Shown here piece after piece: positions 7,087 to 15,992 of a stretch of 64,000 bases of DNA (the stretch's first letter is position 1; each line of letters starts with the position of its first letter). The translations under genes were made by a program, and so were the position numbers. The notes below the pieces were generated by a model. The model made no database searches and was not told where the DNA came from. It saw nothing but the letters and a program-made list of their open reading frames with translations. The stretch is from Bacillus tianshenii (GTDB lineage: Bacteria > Bacillota > Bacilli > Bacillales > Bacillaceae_N). The stretch lies in NCBI GenBank assembly GCA_020524525.2, contig CP129018.1, forward strand, positions 558,001 through 622,000. Direction: 5' to 3'.

Positions 7087-8257
7087 AAAGATCTGGACGA
7101 GAAGCTTTGTGAATATCTTTGTAAGTAATTTCTTTGTGTTCTCTGTCTTCTATGCGCTCCTGACAACGTTGCCGATTTATGTGACGGATGAGCTAGGTGG
7201 TACAGATTCACAGGCAGGGCTTGTTGTAACGGTGTTTTTGCTTTCAGCGATCATTGTTCGTCCTTTCTCTGGCCGGCTGCTTGAGCGGTTTGGGAAGAAG
7301 CGAATGCTGTTGATTAGCCTTGTTTTCTTTGCGGTGGCAACGGTTCTATACATGCCGCTTTCAGGGTTTTATGCATTGCTTGGGCTTCGGTTCTTTCATG
7401 GCATTTGGTTTAGCATTTTAACAACGGCGACTGGAGCGATTGCTGCTGATTTAATTCCGATGGCAAAGCGTGGCGAGGGATTAGGCTATTTTGCGATGTC
7501 CATGAACATTGCAGTCGTTGCCGGACCGTTCTTTGCGTTGACGCTGCTGCAGTTTCTCTCATTTACGCTGCTCTTCCTCGTGTTAAGTGTTGTAATGGCA
7601 GTAGGGATTATCGCGACAACGTTTGTTAAAACAACGGAACATCACGGGAAGGTGGAGAAACGGAAGTTATCGTTTGATGATTTGTTTGAACGGCGTGCGC
7701 TTCCGATTGCCCTTGTCGGCAGTTTCACTGCATTAGCCTATTCGAGCGTCATTTCGTTTATTTCGATTTATGCAAAGTCGTTGGGGCTTATTGAGGCGGC
7801 AGGTTATTTCTTTGTCGTGTTTGCTGGTGTGATGCTCGTTTCACGGCCATTTACAGGAAGGCTGTTTGATCGGATGGGCGGCGGTTATGTTATCTATCCG
7901 TGCCTTGTTATCTTTGCTGGCGGGTTGATTGCATTAAGTATGACTGATTCAGCTTGGATGCTGTTATTATCGGCAGCATTGATTGGGATTGGCTATGGAA
8001 ATCTTGTGCCGAGCTTTCAAACACTTGCCGTAAGCTCAGCTTCTCCGCATCGGTGCGGGCATGCGACAGCGACATTTTTTACTTTCTTTGATACAGGGAT
8101 TGCGACAGGCTCGTATGTATTAGGGATGCTTGCGGGAATGTTCGGCTACAGCAAATTATATATGCTTGCAACGTTTTTCGTGCTTGTCAGTATGACACTT
8201 TATAAGCTTACTCAACGCAAGCCGAAGAAAGAAATGTCCTATAACGCTGGAATCTAA
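7067..8257 (+). CDS. MFS transporter (probable efflux)
   Basis: 396 residues, 12 predicted transmembrane helices. The loop between helices 2 and 3 has RPFSGRLLERFGKKRM, the MFS motif A, with a related copy RPFTGRLFDRMGGGYV in the second half. Motif-C-like glycine and proline content (NIAVVAGPFFALT) in helix 5 suggests drug/proton antiport. The start overlaps the MarR gene by 20 bases, indicating coupled translation. Substrate cannot be inferred beyond the link with the MarR regulator. Confidence 0.88.
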   Translation: MTHQVNEKIWTRSFVNIFVSNFFVFSVFYALLTTLPIYVTDELGGTDSQAGLVVTVFLLSAIIVRPFSGRLLERFGKKRMLLISLVFFAVATVLYMPLSGFYALLGLRFFHGIWFSILTTATGAIAADLIPMAKRGEGLGYFAMSMNIAVVAGPFFALTLLQFLSFTLLFLVLSVVMAVGIIATTFVKTTEHHGKVEKRKLSFDDLFERRALPIALVGSFTALAYSSVISFISIYAKSLGLIEAAGYFFVVFAGVMLVSRPFTGRLFDRMGGGYVIYPCLVIFAGGLIALSMTDSAWMLLLSAALIGIGYGNLVPSFQTLAVSSASPHRCGHATATFFTFFDTGIATGSYVLGMLAGMFGYSKLYMLATFFVLVSMTLYKLTQRKPKKEMSYNAGI

Positions 8258-8290
8258 AAAATAGCTGCTCCAATTGGGGCAGCTATTTTA
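8257..8290. terminator. Bidirectional terminator
   Basis: AAAATAGCTGC pairs with GCAGCTATTTT around a 10-base loop. It serves the MFS gene and the convergent lipoprotein gene, whose last codons it contains. Confidence 0.8.
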
Positions 8291-9044
8291 CAGTTAATTG
8301 TTCTTTTGTATGGTCATGAATATCGCCTTTTTCAATATGAATGTTTATGTTATAAGTTCCTGCTTCAGAGAATGTCGTAACAGCTGAATATTTACCATTT
8401 CCATCTTCTGTAGCATCGATGTACTCGTGGTTATGGTCATTTTCTTTCCATATTTCAAAACGGACTTTTCCTTCTGTAAGCGGCTGTTCAGTTTGCATAA
8501 TCATTGCGCTGAGCGTAGTTTCTTCATTTGCTTTTACTTGTTCAGGAGATGTGAATGAAATCATCACTTCTGAGCCGTGCCCGTGTGCTTCTTCATCTTC
8601 TGACTGTTCGTCGTGTTCGTGTTCGCTTTCTGTATCAGCTTGTTCAGAAGCAGACGGTGAACCGACGACGAATTCCTCACGCGGCATATTGTGCATATCA
8701 CGAGCTGTGACGTGGGAAACGACATAATAGGTTCCTTCTTCTGTAAAAGTATGTGTAAATGAATAGATGCCGTCTTCTTGGAATTCCCCTTCAATCATTT
8801 CATGTTCATCTTGGCCGGATTTCCACAGCTCAAATTGAACATCGTCAGCATCATTCACTGCTTCACCGCCTTGTGATACGTATGTAGAAATGGTTGTTTC
8901 TTCATTTGGTTTTATCTCTTCTGGCAGTTTGATTTCTACTTCAAGCGGCTGAAGCGAATCTGTACCTTCGTTTGTTTGCTTTTCCTGACCGCAAGCACTT
9001 AATACGACAAGCAGCGCAAGCAGTAGAACAGATAATTTCTTCAT
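8283..9044 (-). CDS. YtkA-like tandem-domain lipoprotein with His-rich linker
   Basis: 253 residues. A lipoprotein signal (LLVVLSAC, Cys18) is followed by two related YtkA/FixH-like beta domains, about 33-125 and 160-253; both contain FELWK/FEIWK and an EGTYYVVSH/AGTYNINIH strand. The linker at 131-158 is rich in His, Glu and Asp (EHEHDEQ, AHGHGSE), plausible for metal binding. YtkA-like domains are found near copper and cytochrome oxidase functions, but no such gene is adjacent. Expected on the outer face of the membrane. Confidence 0.8.
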   Translation of the reverse strand: MKKLSVLLLALLVVLSACGQEKQTNEGTDSLQPLEVEIKLPEEIKPNEETTISTYVSQGGEAVNDADDVQFELWKSGQDEHEMIEGEFQEDGIYSFTHTFTEEGTYYVVSHVTARDMHNMPREEFVVGSPSASEQADTESEHEHDEQSEDEEAHGHGSEVMISFTSPEQVKANEETTLSAMIMQTEQPLTEGKVRFEIWKENDHNHEYIDATEDGNGKYSAVTTFSEAGTYNINIHIEKGDIHDHTKEQLTVK

Positions 9045-9129
9045 TTCTAGACTCCTTTCTGTCCTTTCGAGTTGTTAAAGGAATAGTATAGCGGATAAAT
9101 GTGTGCAAACTGTGAAATAGCTTCACAAA

Positions 9130-9513
9130 TTATTTTGGCGGAGTTGTCCCGTAAATCGTTCGTACAACCTCCCCGCTCTTCTGATGAATATAGTAAATCA
9201 CCGCAGGGGCGTTCTTCTCTGGCTCATTTCCATGTGCATCAAGCCGGATTTCCCACGCACGTACGTCTTTTTCCTCTTCCTTAGAATAAATGTATGTATC
9301 GTACATCTCACTGCCGTATTTTTCCCACAATGTGACGTCTTCATAACCCTCTCTTTCAGCTTGTTCAATCGCAAGCTTTTCTGCCTCTTCCTTTGAAACA
9401 GATGGCTTATCTTTGAAATAAATTAGTGTGCCGATTAAAACAGCGGCTAAGCACGTAGAAAAAACAGTGATTCCGATGCTTGTCAAAAAGCGGTTTTGTT
9501 TCAATGTCAACAT
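9130..9513 (-). CDS. Membrane-anchored PepSY-like protein
   Basis: 127 residues. One N-terminal transmembrane helix (about 12-32) is followed by an extracytoplasmic domain: KEEAEKLAIEQAEREGY, then a beta-rich part with RAWEIRLDA and a final YYIHQKSGEVVRTI hairpin. The helix followed by strands with x-V-x-I-D/H-x-x-[ST]-G resembles a PepSY domain, but the match is loose. It lies between the YtkA-like gene and the divergent DUF4230 gene. Confidence 0.6.
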   Translation of the reverse strand: MLTLKQNRFLTSIGITVFSTCLAAVLIGTLIYFKDKPSVSKEEAEKLAIEQAEREGYEDVTLWEKYGSEMYDTYIYSKEEEKDVRAWEIRLDAHGNEPEKNAPAVIYYIHQKSGEVVRTIYGTTPPK

Positions 9514-9559
9514 CCTTTCAGGTATATCCTATCAAATTTACAAATTTTATGTGCAGTTT

Positions 9560-9587
9560 TCGACAAAATCCTTTATTATTCTAGATA
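9560..9587 (+). promoter_or_regulatory. Candidate sigma-A promoter
   Basis: TCGACA, a 16-base spacer and TAGATA, 25 bases upstream of the DUF4230 gene. Confidence 0.4.
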
Positions 9588-9612
9588 AGTAAGTTTTAAG
9601 AAGGAGAGGAAA

Positions 9613-10353
9613 ATGAAGAAGAAGGATCCAATTCATAGATTAGAAGATATCCTCCAAGATATGAAGCAGGCACGTAAAGAGAGTGCGGCGGCTTATGCAG
9701 AACCACGGACAAGCCGTTCAGCCGAGCTTCTATCTGTTTTGTGGCATGTTTTTTTGAAAACGTGGGGAAAGTGGTTGTTTCTCTTAACGTTACTCATTCT
9801 ACTCGCAGCTGGCGGGACGATTTGGTATATGACGCAGTCTTCTGCAACGAAAACGAGTGGAAGCTATGTCAATGAAGTGCGGGAGCTTGCAAAGCTTGCG
9901 ACTGCTGAGGCTTACGTGAAAACAGTGATTGAAGAAGAGGATAACCGATTATTCGGTAAAAATATTAACATTAACTTCCCAGGAACGAAGCGTAAGGTGT
10001 TGTTAATTATTCCGGGCAAGGTGCTTGCTGGTGTTGATTTAAAGCAAGTTTCAGAGAATGATATCCGTGTGAATGATGAAGAAAAGACGATGACGATCAT
10101 CCTGCCGCACGCTGAATTGCTTCAAGAGCCGTCACTCAACGTTGATGACGTGCAGCTCTTTTCCGTAGAAGGTGTCTTCCGCGGAGAAGTGAAATGGGAT
10201 GAAGGCTTTGCATATGCAGGCGAAGCGAAACAGCAGATGACAGAGGAAGCGGAAGCAATGGGTCTGTTCACCCGAGCAGAAGACCAAGCTGTGAAAGTAT
10301 TGGAAGAGTTTTTTGCGAAGACGGGATATGATGTAGAAGTTGAATATCAGTAA
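9613..10353 (+). CDS. DUF4230 membrane protein
   Basis: 246 residues. A charged cytoplasmic N-terminus is followed by one transmembrane helix (about 50-72) and an external DUF4230 domain. Its hallmarks are ELAKLATAEAYVKTVIEEED, KVLLIIPGKVLAGVDL and TMTIILPHAELL, in that order. The domain's function is unknown. The ATG follows AAGGAGAGG. It has its own candidate promoter and terminator. Confidence 0.85.
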   Translation: MKKKDPIHRLEDILQDMKQARKESAAAYAEPRTSRSAELLSVLWHVFLKTWGKWLFLLTLLILLAAGGTIWYMTQSSATKTSGSYVNEVRELAKLATAEAYVKTVIEEEDNRLFGKNININFPGTKRKVLLIIPGKVLAGVDLKQVSENDIRVNDEEKTMTIILPHAELLQEPSLNVDDVQLFSVEGVFRGEVKWDEGFAYAGEAKQQMTEEAEAMGLFTRAEDQAVKVLEEFFAKTGYDVEVEYQ

Positions 10354-10357
10354 TGGG

Positions 10358-10385
10358 AAGCGCCTCATTTATGGGGCGTTTTTTG
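10358..10385 (+). terminator. Rho-independent terminator
   Basis: GCGCCTC and GGGGCGT pair around ATTTAT, followed by TTTTTT. Confidence 0.75.
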
Positions 10386-10510
10386 CAATCGATAAAAATA
10401 GGTCTAATGACTTATTTCGAGGAGGTTGTGTGCTTAATATCACACGAAATACTTATCATTTTTGTTAAGATAAGGTAAGTTAGAGATAATGATACTAGGG
10501 AGTGGTAAAA

Positions 10511-11875
10511 ATGGACCAAGAGGGCAACAGGGTATTTCAAAAGGTATTCCTCGAAAACAAAATGGCGAAAAACATACGTTCCTCGATCGCCAAGAAATTA
10601 AGTTTGCTTATTATTATGGCGGTTCTTACCAGCTTAATCTTAGGGGCGCCTATTGCTTATATTCAAATGCTTGTATTTGAGTCAGGGGTATTGGATTTTC
10701 TAGGGCAGAAAGTAAATGTCCTATTGCGAACATATTTTACACTAATTATTAACCTCATCATTATCATTTCATTTGTCCAGTTCGGCATCAAGCGGTTCGT
10801 CTTGCGCCCTGTAAATGAAATAGTGAAAACGATCGAAGAAATGCAAGGGGAGAAGATTGATCTTTCCAAGAAAATTAACGTGAAGACAAAAGATGAAATG
10901 AACATGCTGGCAAATGCGTTCAATCACCTTATCCATAGTTTGCGAGATGTGATCGGTACCGTTCGTCAGTCATCTAGTGAACTAGCAGCTTCCTCTGAGC
11001 AAAATGCGACATCTATTGAAGAAATGACAAGTGTAGCGAAGACGATCTCAGCAAATACGCATTCACTAGCAGAAGAAGCCGACAAAGGGCATGGTTCGGT
11101 GACAGAAGTCTCACAAGCATTATTAGAACTGTCATCGCTTATTCAAATTGCACAAAATAAAGCAAAATCAGCAGATGAGAATTCAAGCATGACGTCAGAA
11201 ACCGCAACGGAAGGTAGAGATGCTGTAAACGACGTCATCAAAATTATGAAGCATATTAAGGTGAAGGCGGAAGAAGCAAAGCAAATGACAACAAGGCTTG
11301 AAGAATATAGTGAAGAAATTACTGGCATTACAGATACGATAACAAGTATTGCCGCGCAGACAAACCTGCTTGCCTTAAATGCTGCAATTGAAGCGTCACG
11401 TGCAGGAGAAGCGGGCAAGGGATTTGCAGTGGTTGCAGAAGAAGTACGAAAGCTTGCCGAGCAATCAAATGATGGAGCTGTGCAAGTCTCGCAAATTACG
11501 AAGAAAATTAGTGAAACGACAAAGTCTTCTGTACAGGCAACGTTAGAAAGTCAAGCAGAAGTAGATGAAGGTGTTGAAACGGTAAACCGCGCCGGAGAAG
11601 CACTTGATAATATTATTAAAGCTGTCAATAGTACCGTGTCTGATATTCATGAAATTGTGAATGTAACAAATGAAGAGGTAGCGACATCTGAAAAGATTGT
11701 AGCATTAATTGATGGACTAGCGACCTTTATCGAAAACACCGATACAAGTGCACATGAGGTATCCAGTTCTACAGAGGAAACAACTGCTTCCATGGGCTCA
11801 ATTGCTGAAAGCTCAGAGCAAATGAACAAGATGGCCGCAGAGTTAAAGCATTCCGTTGCGAGGTTCAACATATAA
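10511..11875 (+). CDS. Methyl-accepting chemotaxis-type receptor lacking a sensor domain
   Basis: 454 residues from ATG at 10511 (GGGAGTGG upstream). Two transmembrane helices (about 30-52 and 73-93) are separated by only some 20 residues, so there is no periplasmic ligand domain. A HAMP segment ([13 protein letters not shown]...[10 protein letters not shown]) and a full signalling domain follow, including the conserved tip [20 protein letters not shown] and [18 protein letters not shown]. It could sense membrane state or get its signal from partners. It leads a probable operon with a STAS protein and a LOV phosphatase. Confidence 0.93.
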   Translation: MDQEGNRVFQKVFLENKMAKNIRSSIAKKLSLLIIMAVLTSLILGAPIAYIQMLVFESGVLDFLGQKVNVLLRTYFTLIINLIIIISFVQFGIKRFVLRPVNEIVKTIEEMQGEKIDLSKKINVKTKDEMNMLANAFNHLIHSLRDVIGTVRQSSSELAASSEQNATSIEEMTSVAKTISANTHSLAEEADKGHGSVTEVSQALLELSSLIQIAQNKAKSADENSSMTSETATEGRDAVNDVIKIMKHIKVKAEEAKQMTTRLEEYSEEITGITDTITSIAAQTNLLALNAAIEASRAGEAGKGFAVVAEEVRKLAEQSNDGAVQVSQITKKISETTKSSVQATLESQAEVDEGVETVNRAGEALDNIIKAVNSTVSDIHEIVNVTNEEVATSEKIVALIDGLATFIENTDTSAHEVSSSTEETTASMGSIAESSEQMNKMAAELKHSVARFNI

Positions 11876-11895
11876 CAGCCAGGAGGTAGAGAAGC

Positions 11896-12198
11896 GTGAT
11901 TCAAGAGATTAGAGAAAATGAGGATGGTATCATATTCGTCTTGAGTGGAAAGATCTACGCTGATGAAGCAACGATCCTGCGAGAAAAAATCCTAGAATAT
12001 TTAGAAAATTCAAATCAACATATTATATGTGATCTAACGGGCGTCACATATATTGACAGCGCCGGCTTAGGTGTACTTGTAGCCGTACATAAGCGGACGA
12101 AAGAAAATAACCGAACATTAATTATCAAAGGGCTTAACGGCATGGTGAAGGAAATGTTCGAATTAACACGCTTAACGAAGGTATTTACGATTCAATAA
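11896..12198 (+). CDS. STAS-domain anti-sigma factor antagonist
   Basis: 100 residues from GTG at 11896 after AGGAGG. The STAS fold is clear: GIIFVLSGKIYADEA, then CDLTGVTYIDSAGLGVLVAVHK with the phosphorylatable Ser55. In SpoIIAA/RsbV proteins this serine is phosphorylated by an RsbW-like kinase and dephosphorylated by a PP2C phosphatase. Both partner types are encoded just downstream (13758 and 12310), so this is the likely antagonist of one switch. It follows the chemoreceptor by 20 bases. Confidence 0.93.
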   Translation: MIQEIRENEDGIIFVLSGKIYADEATILREKILEYLENSNQHIICDLTGVTYIDSAGLGVLVAVHKRTKENNRTLIIKGLNGMVKEMFELTRLTKVFTIQ

Positions 12199-12276
12199 TC
12201 AGCGATGTTGAGAAGAGAACAGCCAGGTAATTGAGCCTAGAAATTTCATGAAAGTGGTGGGAGCAACTCACTTAGC

Positions 12277-12296
12277 GGCGGGAGCTCCGCCCTTTT
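12277..12296 (+). terminator. Small GC-rich hairpin, possible attenuator
   Basis: GGCGG pairs with CCGCC around GAGCT, followed by CTTTTCT. It lies between the STAS gene and the LOV phosphatase gene and could lower read-through; the T-tract is weak. Confidence 0.45.
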
Positions 12297-12309
12297 CTAA
12301 AGAAAAGAG

Positions 12310-13761
12310 ATGAGAAACCATATGGAGGGACAACGAACACGTCAGCAAACGCTCAATCAAAAGAATTGGATGCTGCAAGCGATCGCAAGTATGTCTGCGG
12401 GCGTGATTGTAACCGATCCGAAGGTAGCTGGTAATCCTGTTATTTATGTCAATGAAGCTTTCACCACATTAACAGGTTATTCAGAAGAGGAGATTATCGG
12501 TCGTAACTGTCGGTTTCTGCAAGGGGAAGAAAGTGATAAGCATACGATTGAGCAGATACGAAAAGCCATTCAGCAACAGAGAAGTATTACCGTGGAAATT
12601 AAAAATTATCGTAAGGATGGGACAATCTTTTGGAATGAATTAACGATTGACCCGATTTTTGCCCAGGACGGTTCGCTTGACTTATTTGTCGGTATTCAAA
12701 ACGACATTACGATTCGGAAAGAAAAGCAGCAGGAAATCTTGAATGCATTCTTTGACCAGAAAGCACTGCTTGAATCGATTTCAGATATTATCTTAGTCGC
12801 TGATGAGACTGGTCAGTTAATAAAGTGGAATAAGCAGCTCAATGACTATACGGACTTATCAAACAAACAGCTTGAAAGTAAACATGTGAATGACCTTCTC
12901 TACCAAATCAATGCCAAGCAAGCTCAATCATTGTTACGTGAGATTACAGAAACAGGTGCAGTTGAGTTTGAGTGCAAGCTGCTTCGTAACAATGACCAAC
13001 TGATTCCGTTTCACTGGAGCATCACGGAGATGAAGGATGCAAAGGAACGGTTTATTGGGTATGCAGCGGTTGGCAGAAATATAACAGAGCGGCTGGCGAT
13101 CCAGGAAAATATGAAAGTAGCAGGAGATATTCAAAAGAATTTATTGCCTGCTGACATCGATAATCAGTGGGTAACCATCCATTCAATTTATTATCCAAAT
13201 CAATATGTAAGCGGTGATTTGTTTGCTTTTCATGAAGAGGATGGCGTTCTTCAATTATTCCTAGCCGATATTATGGGGCACGGGGTCGCTACTGCTCTTC
13301 ATTCCTCTGGCTTGAGAGTGCTCTTTCATCAAGTAGCGAAGAAAAGTTGTTCATTGTCAGAAAAGCTCGCGTGGCTAAACCAATCGTGCTTTCCAATATT
13401 TAATGAGGATTATTATGCGGCTGGTTTCTATGTGGTGTTCGACTTTAATAAGATGGAAATGAGCTATGCGGCTGCAGGTATTAATAAATTTCTCGTCAGC
13501 AGTTCGGAAAAAACATACGTAAAGAAAGTCCCGGGAATGTTCATTGGGATGTTTGAAGATGCTGTTTTTGAGGAATACAGTCAGAGGATTAAGAGCGGTG
13601 ATCAGTACTATTTTATTACAGATGGAATACTGGAAATGATGGACAAGCAAGATGTAGAAAAGAATCTTGCGAATGATGATTTATGGGATTATATCGATAA
13701 GACTGCCAAAAAAGGCTCAGAAAAGGATGATGCAACAGGTTTATGTGTAGGGATAAAATGA
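12310..13761 (+). CDS. LOV-PAS-PP2C (RsbU/SpoIIE type) phosphatase, predicted blue-light input
   Basis: 483 residues. Residues about 20-137 form a LOV domain: GRNCRFLQG has the photoactive Cys67, and the flavin-contacting residues Asn99, Asn109 (WNEL) and Gln130 (GIQNDIT) are all present, closely matching the Bacillus YtvA LOV domain. A second PAS domain spans about 150-265. The C-terminal part is a PP2C phosphatase with metal-ligand motifs YVSGDLFAF, LADIMGHG and DDATG. Expected reaction: Mn-dependent dephosphorylation of a phospho-STAS protein, probably the one at 11896, tuned by blue light. The stop overlaps the kinase start (ATGA). Confidence 0.92.
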   Translation: MRNHMEGQRTRQQTLNQKNWMLQAIASMSAGVIVTDPKVAGNPVIYVNEAFTTLTGYSEEEIIGRNCRFLQGEESDKHTIEQIRKAIQQQRSITVEIKNYRKDGTIFWNELTIDPIFAQDGSLDLFVGIQNDITIRKEKQQEILNAFFDQKALLESISDIILVADETGQLIKWNKQLNDYTDLSNKQLESKHVNDLLYQINAKQAQSLLREITETGAVEFECKLLRNNDQLIPFHWSITEMKDAKERFIGYAAVGRNITERLAIQENMKVAGDIQKNLLPADIDNQWVTIHSIYYPNQYVSGDLFAFHEEDGVLQLFLADIMGHGVATALHSSGLRVLFHQVAKKSCSLSEKLAWLNQSCFPIFNEDYYAAGFYVVFDFNKMEMSYAAAGINKFLVSSSEKTYVKKVPGMFIGMFEDAVFEEYSQRIKSGDQYYFITDGILEMMDKQDVEKNLANDDLWDYIDKTAKKGSEKDDATGLCVGIK

Positions 13762-14198
13762 AGCGAGAACGCGAGCAATATGTGTTTTCCATCGAGGGTT
13801 ACAAACAGTATGTGTCATTAAGAGAAGAAGTGAATGGGTGCCTGCAGCGAAGTTTAGGCGATCAATTTTATTTTGTTGAAATTGCGATTAATGAAGCGGT
13901 TAATAATTGCTTCTTTCATGGTACGCCAAATCTTCCAGCTAAGAGTATAATGGTTCAGCTTGAGATTAGAGCGTTGAATAAGAAAACGATGATTCGTATC
14001 CGTGATAACAGTGTTGGATTTGCAGGAAATGACAGATTAAGAATCATTGGTGAGGATGTTCAAGGATTTAAGGAAAACTCGTTATATGGAGAATCAGGCC
14101 GAGGGATATTCATGATGCGAGAACTCGTTGACCGAATGATGTACAATAAGCAAGGAAATGAGTTATTGTTAGTAAAAGATCATTCGTGTTCGAAATAA
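13758..14198 (+). CDS. RsbW/SpoIIAB-like serine kinase (anti-sigma type)
   Basis: 146 residues from the ATG that overlaps the phosphatase stop (ATGA), indicating translational coupling; an ATG five codons earlier is possible. HATPase_c motifs are present: N box EIAINEAVNNCFFHG, G1 IRIRDNSVGF and G2 GESGRGIFMMRELVD. Members bind and phosphorylate STAS antagonists and sequester a sigma factor or another target. No sigma factor gene is nearby, so the output may be another protein, possibly linked to the chemoreceptor. Confidence 0.9.
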   Translation: MKREREQYVFSIEGYKQYVSLREEVNGCLQRSLGDQFYFVEIAINEAVNNCFFHGTPNLPAKSIMVQLEIRALNKKTMIRIRDNSVGFAGNDRLRIIGEDVQGFKENSLYGESGRGIFMMRELVDRMMYNKQGNELLLVKDHSCSK

Positions 14199-14215
14199 TG
14201 AGGTGAACGGTTAAT

Positions 14216-14407
14216 TTGAAACAGTTGACTACGAGGTTTTTTCTTTATTTTCTTGGCATTTTTGTATTGATTCTAATCTATGGTGCTCTTTTTCAGCCAG
14301 AGGAATTACATAGAGAAGGGGTAGTACGCGCGGCCTTTCAAGCTTTCATTGCATCGTTTGCTTGGGTCGGAAGTGGTTATGTCATTGAAAGGCAGTTGAA
14401 GAAATAA
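14216..14407 (+). CDS. Small two-helix membrane protein
   Basis: 63 residues from TTG at 14216, with AGGTG about ten bases upstream. Two hydrophobic helices (about 8-26 and 38-56) with a short loop between. No known family. It follows the kinase gene by 17 bases and probably ends the signalling operon; a role there is possible but unproven. Confidence 0.6.
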   Translation: MKQLTTRFFLYFLGIFVLILIYGALFQPEELHREGVVRAAFQAFIASFAWVGSGYVIERQLKK

Positions 14408-14490
14408 GGCGGGGATACAACCTTTATCGTCAATAGAAAAGAAAAGACGAACAATGAAATATTAGTCATCAAATGGATAAGCTGTAGCGT

Positions 14491-14606
14491 AGTCAACATA
14501 CGTAGACTCCTGCGGGAACAGCACGAGTCCGAAGGCCCCGCAGGAAAGCGATCTTTGCTTTCTGAGGAGACTGAGGCCGTGCCCGCGGAAAGCGAAGTAT
14601 GTTGAC
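14491..14606. repeat. Structured intergenic repeat of Bacillaceae type
   Basis: The outer arms AGTCAACATAC and GTATGTTGAC pair. Inside, CCTGCGGG (14509-14516) pairs with CCCCGCAGG (14536-14544). The wording (GACTCCTGCGGGA, GAGTCCGAAG, CCCGCGGAAAGCGAAGT) is like a dispersed repeat I recall from many Bacillus-related genomes between genes. GC content is much higher than the flanks. It may be transcribed as a folded RNA; function unknown. Confidence 0.6.
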
Positions 14607-14628
14607 GGAGCGGTCACTGCATTTGTTG

Positions 14629-14676
14629 TTGCATAAAGAAAACCTGAACAAAATTGTTCAGGTTTTCTTTATGCAA
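14629..14676. terminator. Long perfect bidirectional terminator hairpin
   Basis: A 21-base arm (14629-14649) pairs perfectly with 14656-14676 around a 6-base loop, with T-rich and A-rich sides. It faces the convergent dehydrogenase gene. Confidence 0.85.
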
Positions 14677-14699
14677 CATTCATTCGTCCCAGCCTATTC

Positions 14700-15833
14700 T
14701 TATGGCTTCAAGATCACTTTAATATTATCGTCTGATTTCTTATCAAAGATATCATAGCCCTTTGGAGCATCGTCCAGACTTAGCTTATGGGTAATAATGT
14801 CTGTAGGGTCGAATTCGCCTCGTTCAATCATGTCATACAGCTTCGGCATTAAGTGGATAACAGGCGCTTGTCCCATTTTTAAGGAGACGTTGCGTGAGAA
14901 GAAATCAGGGAGCGGGAAGTTATCGGCTTCACTTGCGTATACGCCTGTCAATTGAACAGTGCCGAACTTTCGGACAGCTTGTGAAGCGGTGATAATTGGG
15001 CTGATTGTGCCTTTTTGGTTGCCGACCGCATTTTTGACTTTTTCCTTCGTTGAAACTTTCCCGTCCATTCCGACGCAGTCGATAACGACGTCTGCTCCGC
15101 CTTTCGTGGACTCATGCAGCATAGAACCAATGTCGTCGTGCTCTTCAAAGTTGTACGTTTCTACTCTGTTTGTTGTCTTCGCATGCTCTAACCGGTGCTC
15201 AACATGGTCAACTGCAATCACACGTGCTGCGCCTTTTAACCATGCAAACTTCTGAGCCATTAAGCCGATTGGACCGGAGCCTAATACAAGAACAGTGTCG
15301 CCTCTTTTCACACCGCTGTGCTCGACACTCCAATAAGCGGTCGGAACAACATCAGAGAGGAACAGCACACTTTCATCAGCAAGCTCACTGTTTTTAGGTA
15401 CAACAAAAGAGGTGAAATCTGCATATGGAACGCGTAAGTATTCCGCTTGTCCGCCTGGATAGTTCCCAAATTGCTTGGAATAACCGAACAAGGCACCTGC
15501 ATCACTGTGTGGGTTTGAATTGTCACACTGACTTTCCATTTGGTTGTTACAGAAGAAACAATCACCACACCCGATATTAAAAGGAATCACTACACGGTCG
15601 CCTTTTTTCACCTTCTTCACCTTTGGCCCAACTTCCTCCACAATTCCCATCGGTTCATGCCCAATAATGTAGTCTTCTTCTAGTGGGATACCGTTTTTGT
15701 ATAAGTGAAGATCAGAACCGCAAATACCTGTTGCTGTTATACGGACAATCATGTCATCATCATATTGAATCTTCGGGTCATCTACTTTTTTCACTTCGAC
15801 TTTGTTTTTGCCTTGGTATGTTAAGGCCTTCAT
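14700..15833 (-). CDS. Zinc-dependent alcohol dehydrogenase (FDH-like)
   Basis: 377 residues from the ATG at 15833 (AAAGGTG upstream); a longer start at 15863 lacks a site. MDR family: catalytic zinc residues in TGICGSDLH and GHEPMG, structural zinc cysteines in GCGDCFFCNNQMESQC, Rossmann motif VLGSGPIGLMAQ and an Asp after it (AVDHVE) pointing to NAD. The overall layout matches glutathione-independent formaldehyde dehydrogenase-like enzymes. The natural substrate cannot be told. It is divergent from the next dehydrogenase gene. Confidence 0.9.
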   Translation of the reverse strand: MKALTYQGKNKVEVKKVDDPKIQYDDDMIVRITATGICGSDLHLYKNGIPLEEDYIIGHEPMGIVEEVGPKVKKVKKGDRVVIPFNIGCGDCFFCNNQMESQCDNSNPHSDAGALFGYSKQFGNYPGGQAEYLRVPYADFTSFVVPKNSELADESVLFLSDVVPTAYWSVEHSGVKRGDTVLVLGSGPIGLMAQKFAWLKGAARVIAVDHVEHRLEHAKTTNRVETYNFEEHDDIGSMLHESTKGGADVVIDCVGMDGKVSTKEKVKNAVGNQKGTISPIITASQAVRKFGTVQLTGVYASEADNFPLPDFFSRNVSLKMGQAPVIHLMPKLYDMIERGEFDPTDIITHKLSLDDAPKGYDIFDKKSDDNIKVILKP

Positions 15834-15992
15834 GTTCTCAACACCTTTCTTATTTTTTCTCACACTTTCCTTGTTTACGATTAGCGCAATTGTTAAACAT
15901 TGGTACGAAAGCCTTAGGATTGAAATGAGGCGCCAGCTGGTGGTAGTGTTAAAGCAGATGAAGTAGTGAATTTTCTTACAAGGAGTGAGGAT

